From Rhodovarius crocodyli (GTDB lineage: Bacteria > Pseudomonadota > Alphaproteobacteria > Acetobacterales > Acetobacteraceae), in contig CAMDJV010000021.1 of NCBI GenBank assembly GCA_945901085.1, positions 1 through 62,928 of the forward strand: a stretch of DNA of 62,928 bases, written 5' to 3'. Shown here one piece after another: positions 9,184 through 19,809 of this stretch. The first letter of the stretch is position 1. Every line of letters starts with the position of its first letter. The notes under the pieces are model-generated. The model had not been told where the DNA came from, ran no database searches, and worked only from the letters and a program-made list of their open reading frames with translations. The position numbers were made by a program, and so were the translations under genes.

Positions 9184-9860
9184 CGCTTCCACGCGAACCG
9201 GGTTTCCACCCAGCGCCCCAGAATCACCACCGGCAGGAAGAGCAGCAGGTAGGCCGCCGCCCCCAGCGTCAGCGGTGTTGGGTTGAAGGAAAAGGAGACC
9301 CCTGCTTGCGCCGCGCCCAGAATATCGGGCACCGCCACCACCGAGGCGAGTGCGGTGCCCTTGGTGATGGCGATGGTGCGGTTGGTCAGCGGCGGGATCA
9401 CCAGGCGGATGGCCTGGGGCATGATCACCAGCAGGAAGGTCACCAGAAAGGGCAGGCCGAGCGAGCGGGAGGCCTCCCATTGGCCTTTGGGGACGGAGGT
9501 GATGCCGGCCCAGTAGATTTCCTCGGCAAAGGCCATGAGCACCAGCGACAGCGCGATCCAGGCGGCGGCGAAGCCGGAGAATTCCAGCCCCAGGCCCGGC
9601 AGGCCGAAGAAGATCAGCACGATGATGACCAAAGGCGGCAGGGCGCGGAAGAGATCAACGGTAAAAATGATCAGCCAGTTCAGCGGCCGGATGCCCATGG
9701 CGCGCAGCACCGCGAGGACGAGGCCGGCGAAGAGGCCGGTGGCGATGACGCAGGCGGCCAGCAGGATGGTCAGCCAGAAGCCATCAATGATTTTCGGCAG
9801 GTATTCGGCGGCGACGCGCGCATTGAAGAAGCTGTCGAGGAATTTGTCCCAATTGCTCAT
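9180..9860 (-). CDS. Polar amino-acid ABC transporter permease (first subunit)
   Basis: A permease of 226 residues paralogous to its downstream partner, with VDLFRALPPLVIIVLIFFGL and the EAA loop GQWEASRSLGLPFLVTFLLV. I start it at MSNWDKF (ATG 9860); an ATG at 9872 adds four residues and is equally possible. It follows the solute-binding protein gene with a gap of about 67 bases and overlaps the second permease, forming one minus-strand operon. Confidence 0.86.
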   Translation of the reverse strand: MSNWDKFLDSFFNARVAAEYLPKIIDGFWLTILLAACVIATGLFAGLVLAVLRAMGIRPLNWLIIFTVDLFRALPPLVIIVLIFFGLPGLGLEFSGFAAAWIALSLVLMAFAEEIYWAGITSVPKGQWEASRSLGLPFLVTFLLVIMPQAIRLVIPPLTNRTIAITKGTALASVVAVPDILGAAQAGVSFSFNPTPLTLGAAAYLLLFLPVVILGRWVETRFAWKR

Positions 9861-9927
9861 GCGCGCGCCCATCCGCCGGCATGGCGGCCATGGCCTTTAG
9901 ATGGCGCCCTGGCCGCCATGCTGGTCA

Positions 9928-10773
9928 TCAGCTGCAGCTCGGGTTTTGCGGCGTGGCGTCAAAGCCGGGCAGGCCGGGCGGGCCATAGCCGGGGAATTCA
10001 GTCACCTCGGCCTGGTCGGCGGCGGGGCGGCTGCCGAACCAGCGCTCGGAGAGGCGGGCGATGGTGCCATCACGCTTCATGCAGGTCAGCACATCTTCCA
10101 CCACATTGCGCATGGCACCGCTGTCCTGGCGGAAGGGGGTGGCCCAATGGAAGCGGGTGCCGGGCAGGATGTAATCGGCCACGTATTGCGGGGTGCGGCT
10201 GGCGGAATAACGCACCACGGTGTTTCCGGACAAATTGGCATAGGCCCGGCCCTGGATGACCGCCTGCACCGCATCGGGCTGGGTGTCGAAGGCGAGGATG
10301 GTGAGGTTCAGCCGCTCGCGATTGGCATTGCCCCAGCTTTCATAGGGCGTGCCCTTGTTCACGCTGATGGTGCGCCCGCGCAGATCCTCATCCGAGCGGA
10401 TGGGCGGCGTGCCGCGGCGGATGCCGAATTGCAATTCGGTAAAAAGATAGCCCTCGGTGAAGAGCAGGCTGGCGGCGCGCTCGGGCGTGACCGTGGTGGG
10501 CGCGCAGAGGAAATCATAGCGGCCGGCATTCAGCGCGGGGATGAGGCCGGAGAAGGAGGCGGAATCGATCACGATTTCGCGGCCCATGCGGCGGGCGACT
10601 TCGCGGAAGAGGTCGATCTGGAAGCCTTGCACGCCGCCGGAGAGGGCGGGGAAGGCATGCGGGGCGAAGGTGCCATCCACGCCGCAGCGCAAGGGCGGCT
10701 GGGCGGCGGGGGCTTGCGCCAGGGCCGGGGCGGTGACCGCGCAGAAGGCGGCGGCGAGCCAGAAATTCCTCAT
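9928..10773 (-). CDS. ABC transporter periplasmic amino-acid-binding protein
   Basis: A periplasmic type-II binding protein (SBP_bac_3) of 281 residues. The signal peptide is MRNFWLAAAFCAVTAPALAQ. The mature part shows GFQIDLFREVARRMG, YDFLCAPTTVTPERAASLLF and LRGRTISVNKGTPYES, typical of glutamate/aspartate-type receptors. AAAGGAG lies upstream of ATG 10773. It is the first gene of a three-gene operon with the two permeases. Ligand specificity cannot be read. Confidence 0.88.
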   Translation of the reverse strand: MRNFWLAAAFCAVTAPALAQAPAAQPPLRCGVDGTFAPHAFPALSGGVQGFQIDLFREVARRMGREIVIDSASFSGLIPALNAGRYDFLCAPTTVTPERAASLLFTEGYLFTELQFGIRRGTPPIRSDEDLRGRTISVNKGTPYESWGNANRERLNLTILAFDTQPDAVQAVIQGRAYANLSGNTVVRYSASRTPQYVADYILPGTRFHWATPFRQDSGAMRNVVEDVLTCMKRDGTIARLSERWFGSRPAADQAEVTEFPGYGPPGLPGFDATPQNPSCS

Positions 10774-10905
10774 GGAGTGTCTCCTTTGTTGGGTGAGCCG
10801 ACATTCCCCGAAGCTTGGCCCGCGCGCAATGCCATGAAATCGCCTTTTGTCGGGCGGCTTCCTGCCGCTTCGCCCATCCACACGGCATCCCGAAGGAGAT
10901 GTGCC

Positions 10906-11106
10906 ATGTTGCAGCGCATTGGGTTGGCTTTGGTGAGCGTGGGTTTGGGGCTGATTCTCGGCGTCATGGCGATGATCGCGATCGATGGGATGCATCCTGG
11001 CCGGATGGCGCCGGGATTGGCTGCCTGGCTGGCGGGTGGCGCGGGGGTGGCGATCATCGCTGGGCTGCGGCTGCTGGAGCGCGGCCGGGAGCCGATGGAA
11101 TTTTGA
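10906..11106 (+). CDS. Small membrane protein, two predicted helices
   Basis: A 66-residue protein too short to attract automatic annotation but with a good AAGGAG (10893-10898) 7 bases before ATG 10906. Two hydrophobic segments are visible, IGLALVSVGLGLILGVMAMI and a second one around LAAWLAGGAGVAIIAGL, with a charged C-terminus (LERGREPMEF). It is divergent from the amino-acid ABC operon. Function is unknown; I recognise no family. Confidence 0.55.
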   Translation: MLQRIGLALVSVGLGLILGVMAMIAIDGMHPGRMAPGLAAWLAGGAGVAIIAGLRLLERGREPMEF

Positions 11107-11194
11107 GGTTTTTCAGCGTGGCGTCGAATATGTCGTATTCGGACAAATTGCCTGCCAGGCGTGTTTTGCCGGTGGTGGGGTGGTGGTGCAGCAT
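11054..11194 (-). CDS. Candidate small protein (46 aa)
   Basis: A 46-codon reading frame read by eye. It begins MLHHHPTTGKTR and continues LSEYDIFDATLKNL. It has AAGGAG (11201-11206) 6 bases before the ATG and a matching promoter further upstream (11222-11250). The last third overlaps the 3' end of the plus-strand 66-residue gene by 53 bases. The first 30 codons are lower in GC than their surroundings. Function is unknown. The signals make it a better candidate than the many antisense frames here, but it is unproven. Confidence 0.4.
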   Translation of the reverse strand: MLHHHPTTGKTRLAGNLSEYDIFDATLKNLKIPSAPGRAPAAAAQR

Positions 11195-11221
11195 GGGCGG
11201 CTCCTTTCGGCTGGGCCGCTC

Positions 11222-11250
11222 GTTATAGGAAATTAGACGGATTTACACAA
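11222..11250 (-). promoter_or_regulatory. Candidate sigma70-type promoter
   Basis: On the minus strand, TTGTGT (11250-11245) and TATAAC (11227-11222) are separated by 17 bases in a locally AT-rich stretch. Transcription would start about 20 bases before the 46-codon reading frame and its AAGGAG site. Assignment rests on sequence match only. Confidence 0.4.
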
Positions 11251-11269
11251 GGATTTTAAGCCTTGGACA

Positions 11270-12409
11270 TTATGGCCGCCGCAGCACCGCCGCGGCGGCG
11301 AGGCCGGATAAAAGCCCCCAGAAGGCCGGGCCCACGCCGGCAAAACTCAGGCCCGAGGCGCAGGTGACGAAGCAGAGCACGGCGGGGATGCGTAATCCCT
11401 CATCCTCCACCGCCGCGCGCAGGGCGCCGGCCATGCTGCCCAGCAGGGCCAGGCCGGCCACGGCCTGAATCAGGGCTGGGGGGGCCACGGCCACCGCCGC
11501 GGCCGCGAGGCCCGCCGCCAGGGCTATCGCCATATAACCGCAGCCATTGGCGAAGGCGGCGACCCAGCGGCGCTTGGGGTCGGGGTGCGATTCGGGGCCG
11601 GCACACATGGCGGCGGTGATGGCGGCGAAATTGATCATCTGCCCGCCCACCAGCGCGCCCGCGGCGCTGGCAGCGCCTGTGGCCAGGAAGACCTGGCCGG
11701 CTTTGGGGCGATAGCCAAAGGCGCTCAGCACGGCGATGCCGGGCACATTCTGCGAGGCCATGGTGACGAGGAAGAGCGGCACGCCAATGCCCAGAATCGC
11801 TGCCGGCTCGAAAACCGGCCAGACCCATTCCAGCCGGGGTGCTGCGCCGCTGAAGGCACCGGGCGGCAGCGGCAGCAGCACCGCCACTAGCCCCGCTGCC
11901 ACCACCACGGCGGCGGGCACCGCCCAAAGCCGGGCGAGGCGGAGCATGATGAGCCAGGTGAGCACCACCGGCAGGGCTATCCATGGTACCACCCCCACGG
12001 CGCGGGCGGGCGAGACGCAGAGATCGAGCAGCACGCCGGCCAGCATGGCATTGGCGATGGGCCCGGGAATGCCCTCCACCGCGCGCAATAGTGGCCGCCA
12101 TAGACCGGCCAGCATGATGAGCAGGCCAGAGATGATGAAGGCGCCCACCGCTGCGGCAAAGCCGCCGGCGGGGGCGAGGCTGGCCACCAGCAGGGCGGCG
12201 CCGGGGGTGGACCAGGCAATGGCCACCGGCATGCGGGTGCGAAAGCTGAACCATGCGCCCAGCGCGCCCATGGAGAAGGTGATGATGGTGAGCCCCGAGG
12301 CCGCCTGGGCCGGCGTGGCACCCATGGCGAGATAGCCCTGCAGCACCACGGCGAAGGAGGAGGAAAACCCAACAAAGCTGGCCAAGAGGCCCAGAATGAC
12401 CGGCTGCAT
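11270..12409 (-). CDS. benE: BenE-family (benzoate/H+ symporter-like) transporter
   Basis: A polytopic membrane protein of 379 residues with about eleven hydrophobic segments. It shows BenE/YdcO features: ASFVGFSSSFAVVLQGYLAM at the start, MPVAIAWSTPGAALL, PGPIANAMLAGVLLDL and QNVPGIAVLSAFGY. Known BenE members import benzoate, but the family is broader and no benzoate genes are nearby. ATG 12409 overlaps the stop of the acylase gene by one base (TGATG), suggesting coupling and possibly uptake of the acid released by that hydrolase. Confidence 0.85.
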   Translation of the reverse strand: MQPVILGLLASFVGFSSSFAVVLQGYLAMGATPAQAASGLTIITFSMGALGAWFSFRTRMPVAIAWSTPGAALLVASLAPAGGFAAAVGAFIISGLLIMLAGLWRPLLRAVEGIPGPIANAMLAGVLLDLCVSPARAVGVVPWIALPVVLTWLIMLRLARLWAVPAAVVVAAGLVAVLLPLPPGAFSGAAPRLEWVWPVFEPAAILGIGVPLFLVTMASQNVPGIAVLSAFGYRPKAGQVFLATGAASAAGALVGGQMINFAAITAAMCAGPESHPDPKRRWVAAFANGCGYMAIALAAGLAAAAVAVAPPALIQAVAGLALLGSMAGALRAAVEDEGLRIPAVLCFVTCASGLSFAGVGPAFWGLLSGLAAAAVLRRP

Positions 12410-14733
12410 CAGGGGCGAAGCTCTATCCGGCCCAGCATGGTGGCAGGCTCGCGCGAGAGGCGCGGCATGGTGCCGTCGCGCCAGAGCGGCAGCATATCGC
12501 CCCAATGGGCGGAGAGGGGGTGGCCGGATTGGCCGGTGGCGGTGATGGCGAGCAGGCCATCGGTGGTGGCGAGGTCGGCCACCAAGCGCAGCCCGGCGCC
12601 ATGGCTATTGGTGAAGCTGGTATGGCCCGCCATGCCGCCCTGGGGGGTGGCGCGCAGCACGGTTTGGCCATCGCCGGCGCTGGGGGCTGAGAGGCGGGTG
12701 AGGTCGCGCAGCACGGGCAGGGCGCGCAGCAACGGGTGTTCGAAGATGGCGGGGTGGGCGGTGCCCCAGCGCCAGGCGGCGAGGTCGGGGCCATGGGTGG
12801 GGGTGAGTTCGGCCATCACCTGCTCCAGGGCGCGGGCGGCCTGGGGGGCGCAATCGGGGCTGGCGCACCAGAGCGGGGCATTGCCGGCGAGCAAGAAGGC
12901 GAGGAATTCGGGCGAGGCGGCGCTTTCCGGCACGCCGGCCTCGCGCAGCACCAGGGCGAGGAAGCGCCGCGCCCAGGCGTTCCAGATCAGTGGTTGGGGC
13001 TGGTTGGCGGCCATTTCGCCATCCCAGGCGGTGAGGAGTTCGCGGGCGATGCCGGCGGGGCCGGTGAGGGTGAGGCCGCGCAGCAGGGGCAGGCTGGCCT
13101 GGGCGAGGGGGGAGGTGGCGTCGCGCTGCATGCCGGCCATCACCGCCGCATCGGGGCGCGGATTGGCATCGAGCATGGCGTGGATGCGGCGGAAGCGCCA
13201 ATCGCCCGGCCAGTCGCGGCCGAGAAAGGCCGGGGCATCGGGCGGGGTCACGCGGTTATTGGCATTGACCAGCCGGCCGGATTCGGGGGCGATTCGGTGG
13301 GGCAATTGGTCGAAGGGGATAAAGCCCTGCCAATCATGGCTGGCATCATGGCCGGGGGCGGGGATGGCGCCCTCGCCGGCGCGGCGGAGGGGGATGCGGC
13401 CGGTGATGAACATGGCGATGCCGCCGGCGCGCTCGGCCACCATGAGGTTTTGCGAGGGGCTGGTGATGCGGGCGGCGGCCTCGGCCGCTGCGGCGAGCGA
13501 GGTGGCGCGGTTGAGCATGAGCAAGCCTTCGGCGGCGCTGTCCTCTGGTGCGAGATTGGCCATGGCGACGGCGAGGGCGGTGCCGTTGCGGGGGCGTGGG
13601 TCTTCGAGGTCGGAGAGCACCGGGCCGTGGCGGGTTTCGCGGATGCGCAGCACTTGGGGGGGGGCGCCACGGACACGGATCAATTCGTCGCGGGTGGTGA
13701 AGGGGCGGGGGCCGCCTTCGGTGGCGTAGTGGGTTTCGTCGATCTCGCGCTCGATGAAGACATCCTGGGTATCGGCATGGGTGGTGGTGAAGCCCCATGC
13801 GAGGCTCTCATTGCGGCCGATGACGATCATTGGCACGCCGGGGCTGGTGGCGCCGGCGCGGAACTGGCCGGCGGGGAGTTCGATGCGGGCGAGGTACCAC
13901 AGGATGGGGGCGGCGAAGCCCAGATGCGGGTCTGAGGCCAGCATGGCACCGCCGCTGCCGCTGGTGCGCGAATCGAGCGCCCAGGCATTGCTGGCGGAGG
14001 CGGGCAGGGGGGCATCCTCGCCGAAGCGGGGGAAGTGTTGGAGGAGGGGGGTGAGGTCGGCCAGGCGATCGGGGAGGCCGGGGGAGGTATCGGCGGGCCA
14101 GAGTTGCCAGAGGCGCTCGGCATCGAGGTTGCGGGCGAGTTGGGCGCGCTCGATCTCACTGCGCCAATTGCCGGAGAGCCACAGGCCCATCACCTTGCCC
14201 CAGAGCAGGGAATGCTCTGGCCGCCAGGGCTCGGGGGTGCCGAGGGCGAGGAATTCGGGGGCGATGAAGCGGCCGCGCTGGGCGATGCGGGCATTTACCC
14301 CAGCGGCATAGGCATCGAGCAGCGCGCGGGTTTCGGGGGAGAGGGTGGCGAGATCGGCGGTGGCGCGGTCAGCCAGGCCCAGGGTGCGGGTGAAACGGTC
14401 GGCGCGCAGGGCGGGGGCGCCGGCGATTTCGGCCAGGCGGCCGCTGGCGCCGCGGCGCATGAGTTCCATTTGGAACATCCGGTCGCGCGCATGCAGCCAG
14501 CCTATGGCGGTGGCGGCGTCCAATTCATTCTGCGCGGTGATGCGGGGGATGCCGAGTGCGTCGAGGCTGATGGCGACGGGGGCGGTGAGGCCTCCGAGTT
14601 GGAGTTGTTCATGCGGTTTGGGCAGGGTGGCCCAGAGGGCGAGGGCCAGAGCGAGGGCCAGGGCGGCGACGCTGCCGAGGAGCCAGCCCAGGGCTAGGCG
14701 GAGGGCTCTCAGGCGTGGGGAACGGCGCCGCAT
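12409..14733 (-). CDS. Penicillin acylase family protein (N-terminal nucleophile amidohydrolase)
   Basis: A protein of 774 residues with an N-terminal hydrophobic helix (about 15-36) that may be a signal or anchor. GIGWLHARDRMFQME-like sequence (AIGWLHARDRMFQMELMRRG, about 77-95) is the alpha-chain hallmark. Ser248 in ASASNAWALDSR is the probable autocatalytic cleavage point and nucleophile of the beta chain. Family members hydrolyse amides such as penicillin G, acyl-homoserine lactones or other N-acyl compounds. Substrate is unknown. It is coupled to a BenE-type transporter, so acid release followed by uptake is a reasonable inference. Confidence 0.88.
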   Translation of the reverse strand: MRRRSPRLRALRLALGWLLGSVAALALALALALWATLPKPHEQLQLGGLTAPVAISLDALGIPRITAQNELDAATAIGWLHARDRMFQMELMRRGASGRLAEIAGAPALRADRFTRTLGLADRATADLATLSPETRALLDAYAAGVNARIAQRGRFIAPEFLALGTPEPWRPEHSLLWGKVMGLWLSGNWRSEIERAQLARNLDAERLWQLWPADTSPGLPDRLADLTPLLQHFPRFGEDAPLPASASNAWALDSRTSGSGGAMLASDPHLGFAAPILWYLARIELPAGQFRAGATSPGVPMIVIGRNESLAWGFTTTHADTQDVFIEREIDETHYATEGGPRPFTTRDELIRVRGAPPQVLRIRETRHGPVLSDLEDPRPRNGTALAVAMANLAPEDSAAEGLLMLNRATSLAAAAEAAARITSPSQNLMVAERAGGIAMFITGRIPLRRAGEGAIPAPGHDASHDWQGFIPFDQLPHRIAPESGRLVNANNRVTPPDAPAFLGRDWPGDWRFRRIHAMLDANPRPDAAVMAGMQRDATSPLAQASLPLLRGLTLTGPAGIARELLTAWDGEMAANQPQPLIWNAWARRFLALVLREAGVPESAASPEFLAFLLAGNAPLWCASPDCAPQAARALEQVMAELTPTHGPDLAAWRWGTAHPAIFEHPLLRALPVLRDLTRLSAPSAGDGQTVLRATPQGGMAGHTSFTNSHGAGLRLVADLATTDGLLAITATGQSGHPLSAHWGDMLPLWRDGTMPRLSREPATMLGRIELRP

Positions 14734-14846
14734 GCTTCTATGGATAGTCCGGCCGGTGGGAATGCGCCAGCACTGTCATCATAGTGTCGTTGAAACCGTT
14801 TTCAGGCGTGGTAAGCCAATTCCCTTATTTAGCGGGATGCTCGACC

Positions 14847-15197
14847 ATGGAAATCAATTTTGCGATGCAGCCTTCGGGTGTGATGATGATCACCCTGGTC
14901 GGGCGGCTCGATATTCAGGGTGCGGCGCGGATTGATGTGCAATTCAGCGCGGTGGCGGCTTCGAGTGCGGCGGTGGTGGTGGATATGGGGGCGGTGACGT
15001 TTATGGCCTCGATGGGGCTGCGCACGCTGCTGCTCGCGGCCAAGGCGATGCGCGGCAAGGCGGGGCGGATGGTGCTGTATCGGCCGCAGGGCGATGTCGA
15101 GGCGGTGCTGGTGACCAGCGGAACGTCGCAGCTCGTGCCCGTCAGCCATGATCTGGCCGCGGCGGAGCAACTCGCCCTGGGCGCGGCTGCGGGCTGA
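14847..15197 (+). CDS. STAS-domain anti-sigma factor antagonist
   Basis: A small cytoplasmic protein of 116 residues of the SpoIIAA/RsbV type. ATG 14847 was chosen because the STAS core starts at once (MEINFAMQPSG); upstream codons look non-coding. The phosphorylation loop is VTFMASMGLRTLL, with the serine where SpoIIAA has its regulatory serine. It is followed after 2 bases by an anti-sigma histidine-kinase-like protein, its expected partner. No sigma factor or PP2C phosphatase gene adjoins. Confidence 0.85.
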   Translation: MEINFAMQPSGVMMITLVGRLDIQGAARIDVQFSAVAASSAAVVVDMGAVTFMASMGLRTLLLAAKAMRGKAGRMVLYRPQGDVEAVLVTSGTSQLVPVSHDLAAAEQLALGAAAG

Positions 15198-15199
15198 GG

Positions 15200-15607
15200 A
15201 TGGCGGAGCCTGCCGCCAGCCTTGCTTTCATCGCCGAGCCGGCGGCGCTGGATCAACTCGTTGCCTGGACGCAGGGGGTGGCGGAGCGCCTCGCCCTCGC
15301 GCCCTCCCAGGCCTATGCGCTGGATCTGTGTATGGAGGAGATGGTGGCCAATATCCTGCTGCATGGCTCGCTTGGCGGGCCTGGGGTGGGGGTGTGGGTC
15401 ACCATTGCTGCCGATCCGCTGCGGCTGATTGTTGAGGATGACGGCCCGGCTTTTGACCCATGCTCGCAGCCTGAGGCGGAGCTGGCGGCGGATCTTGATA
15501 CCTCCGCGATTGGTGGGCGTGGCCTGGCGCTGGTGCGGCGTTTCAGCGTGTCTATGGCGTATCGGCGGGAGGCGGGGCGCAATCGGGTAGAGATTGGCCT
15601 GGGGTGA
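15200..15607 (+). CDS. Anti-sigma regulatory factor, HATPase_c_2 (SpoIIAB/RsbW-like)
   Basis: An ATP-binding protein of 135 residues. It has the N-box (EEMVANILLHG), G1 (VEDDGPAFDP) and G2 (IGGRGLALVRRF) motifs of GHKL kinases. It probably phosphorylates the STAS protein encoded 2 bases upstream and binds either that partner or another target in a switch. Length and domain content match RsbW-type proteins. The output target is not visible here. Confidence 0.87.
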   Translation: MAEPAASLAFIAEPAALDQLVAWTQGVAERLALAPSQAYALDLCMEEMVANILLHGSLGGPGVGVWVTIAADPLRLIVEDDGPAFDPCSQPEAELAADLDTSAIGGRGLALVRRFSVSMAYRREAGRNRVEIGLG

Positions 15608-15696
15608 TGCCAGGCGGGCGGGGATAATTTATTCCTCACGAAATAATGATCTACAAAACTCTTCCAAAGTGATCAATTTGCTGATATGCAATCGGC

Positions 15697-18076
<2,380 letters not shown>

Positions 18077-18081
18077 TCCAC

Positions 18082-18100
18082 CTTCGCCGCAAAAGGCGAG
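18082..18100 (+). terminator. Possible weak terminator after eno
   Basis: A short hairpin with TCGCC (18084-18088) pairing GGCGA (18095-18099) around a 6-base loop, followed by GTTTC. The stem is short and the T-run poor, so readthrough into ftsB is likely. Confidence 0.3.
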
Positions 18101-18202
18101 TTTCGCATCAAAGGGTGAGTGTTGTGGATCAATTGGCGGATTGATACTTGCAAAACGTTAGTCTTGATGATTTTGTGCGGGGGTGGATGCGGGGGTTTTA
18201 GG

Positions 18203-18532
18203 GTGGCCTTCTGGCGTGGCGTGAAGCGCCGTCTCAAATCATTGCTGGCGCCGGGTGTTTTTGTGGCGGTGGCGTCGTTTTTCGTCTGGCACACCATCCA
18301 TGGTGAGCGCGGAACCCTGGCGCGCGAGCGGCGGTATGAGGAGATTGCGGCCGCGCAGTTGGGGCTTGAGGCGGCGCGGGCTGAGAATGCCGCGGTGCAG
18401 CGCCGGGTGAATGGCTTGCGCGCCGATGGGCTGGACCGTGACCAATTGGAGGAGCGCGCCCGGGCGCTGCTCAACCTCTCCCAGCCGACCGAAATTGTGG
18501 TGCCCTACCCACCGGGGCAGCGGCTGTATTAA
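18203..18532 (+). CDS. ftsB: Septum formation initiator FtsB-like protein
   Basis: A bitopic membrane protein of about 109 residues. A transmembrane helix (LLAPGVFVAVASFFVWHTIH) is followed by a coiled coil rich in Glu/Arg/Ala and a conserved acidic-basic end (LEERARALLNLSQPTEIVV). FtsB works with FtsL and FtsQ in the divisome. I chose the GTG at 18203; ATG 18167 is an alternative, but its added residues are a Gly/Cys-rich stretch unlike the family. The position between eno and pdhA is the usual alphaproteobacterial arrangement. Confidence 0.8.
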   Translation: MAFWRGVKRRLKSLLAPGVFVAVASFFVWHTIHGERGTLARERRYEEIAAAQLGLEAARAENAAVQRRVNGLRADGLDRDQLEERARALLNLSQPTEIVVPYPPGQRLY

Positions 18533-18552
18533 TGCACCGCCATGCCGGATGG

Positions 18553-18567
18553 GCTGCCTGAGGCAGC
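18553..18567 (+). terminator. Hairpin downstream of ftsB
   Basis: A perfect 6-bp stem GCTGCC/GGCAGC with a 3-base loop, 20 bases after the ftsB stop, followed by a G/T-rich stretch. It could be a terminator or a pause site before the PDH promoter region. Confidence 0.35.
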
Positions 18568-18621
18568 GGGTTTGGGCGTGTTGTTCCTCTTGAGCGTTCA
18601 TTTTTTGCTGGATCGAAACGA

Positions 18622-18640
18622 TTAACCATATTTGGGTTAA
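18622..18640. promoter_or_regulatory. Inverted repeat in the pdhA upstream region
   Basis: TTAACC and GGTTAA are separated by 7 bases in an AT-rich part of the ftsB-pdhA spacer, about 100 bases before pdhA. It has the shape of a repressor operator. TTAACCAT also resembles a CtrA half-site, but the spacing between the TTAA elements is 11, not 7. The regulator is unknown. Confidence 0.35.
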
Positions 18641-18740
18641 ACCGCGTTTTGCGTTGCAGCATAAGGGTTTTTGCGCTGCGCAGTCTCTTGTTTCCATGCT
18701 GGCGCCGGCGTAAATCCGCATAGGATCGAGGGAGAGCCGG

Positions 18741-19808
18741 ATGGCCCAGATGGCAAAGACTGCAGCAAAAGCAGCGGCAAAAATGGCTGGCAAGCCCAGC
18801 CCCGCAAAGCGCGGCGGCAAGGCGGGCGAGGCCGGGGCGGTGCTGGGGCAGGACCAGCTGGTGGCGGCCTATCGTGATATGCTGCTCATTCGTCGCTTTG
18901 AGGAGAAGGCCGGGCAGCTTTACGGCATGGGGCTGATTGGCGGTTTCTGCCACCTCTATATCGGCCAGGAGGCTGTGGTGGTGGGCATTCAGTCGCAGCT
19001 CAAGTCAGGCGACCAAGTCATCACCTCCTATCGTGACCATGGCCATATGCTGGCCACCGGGATGGAGGCGCGCGGCGTGATGGCCGAGTTGACCGGGCGC
19101 GAGGGCGGCTATAGCCGCGGCAAGGGCGGTTCTATGCATATGTTCAGCGCCGAGAAGGCGTTTTTCGGCGGCCATGGCATTGTGGGCGCGCAGGTCTCGC
19201 TCGGCGCGGGGTTGGCTTTTGCCAATTGGTACCGTGCGGATGGCAAGATCGCGGCCGCCTATTTCGGCGAGGGTGCTGCCAATCAGGGCCAGGTTTATGA
19301 AAGCCTGAATTTGGCGGCGCTGTTCAAGCTGCCCTGCATTTTTGTCATCGAGAACAACAAATATTCCATGGGCACGAGCCAGGAGCGGGCGAGTGCGGCG
19401 CGGGATTTCTCGCAAAATGGCGCGGCCTGGGGCATCCCGGGCGAGCAGGTTGATGGCATGGATGTGCGCAGCGTGGCGGCAGCCGCGGCGCGGGCGGCGG
19501 CGCATTGCCGCGCGGGGCTGGGGCCCTATCTGCTGGAAATGCAGACCTATCGCTATCGCGGGCATTCGATGTCTGACCCGGCGAAGTACCGCACGCGCGA
19601 GGAGGTGCAGAAAATGCGCGAGCAGCGCGACTGCATTGATACGCTGCGCAAGATTTTGCTCGATGGCGGGGTGGGCGAGGCCGCGCTGAAGGCGATTGAT
19701 GACGACGTGAAGGCCATTGTGCAGGATAGCGCCGATTTCGCGCAGAGCTCGCCCGAGCCAGATCCCGCCGAGCTTTGGACCGATGTTCTGCTTGAGGGGG
19801 CGAAGTAA
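18741..19808 (+). CDS. pdhA: Pyruvate dehydrogenase E1 component, alpha subunit
   Basis: A protein of 355 residues that uses thiamine diphosphate to decarboxylate pyruvate. The first 35 residues are Ala/Lys/Gly-rich and look unstructured. Then follow [14 protein letters not shown], the thiamine-diphosphate-binding [17 protein letters not shown], and the phosphorylation-loop-like [15 protein letters not shown]. It is the first gene of pdhA-pdhB-pdhC, with a 1-base gap to pdhB. ATG 18741 has GGGAGAG upstream. It feeds acetyl-CoA to the TCA cycle. Confidence 0.96.
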   Translation: MAQMAKTAAKAAAKMAGKPSPAKRGGKAGEAGAVLGQDQLVAAYRDMLLIRRFEEKAGQLYGMGLIGGFCHLYIGQEAVVVGIQSQLKSGDQVITSYRDHGHMLATGMEARGVMAELTGREGGYSRGKGGSMHMFSAEKAFFGGHGIVGAQVSLGAGLAFANWYRADGKIAAAYFGEGAANQGQVYESLNLAALFKLPCIFVIENNKYSMGTSQERASAARDFSQNGAAWGIPGEQVDGMDVRSVAAAAARAAAHCRAGLGPYLLEMQTYRYRGHSMSDPAKYRTREEVQKMREQRDCIDTLRKILLDGGVGEAALKAIDDDVKAIVQDSADFAQSSPEPDPAELWTDVLLEGAK

Positions 19809-19809
19809 G

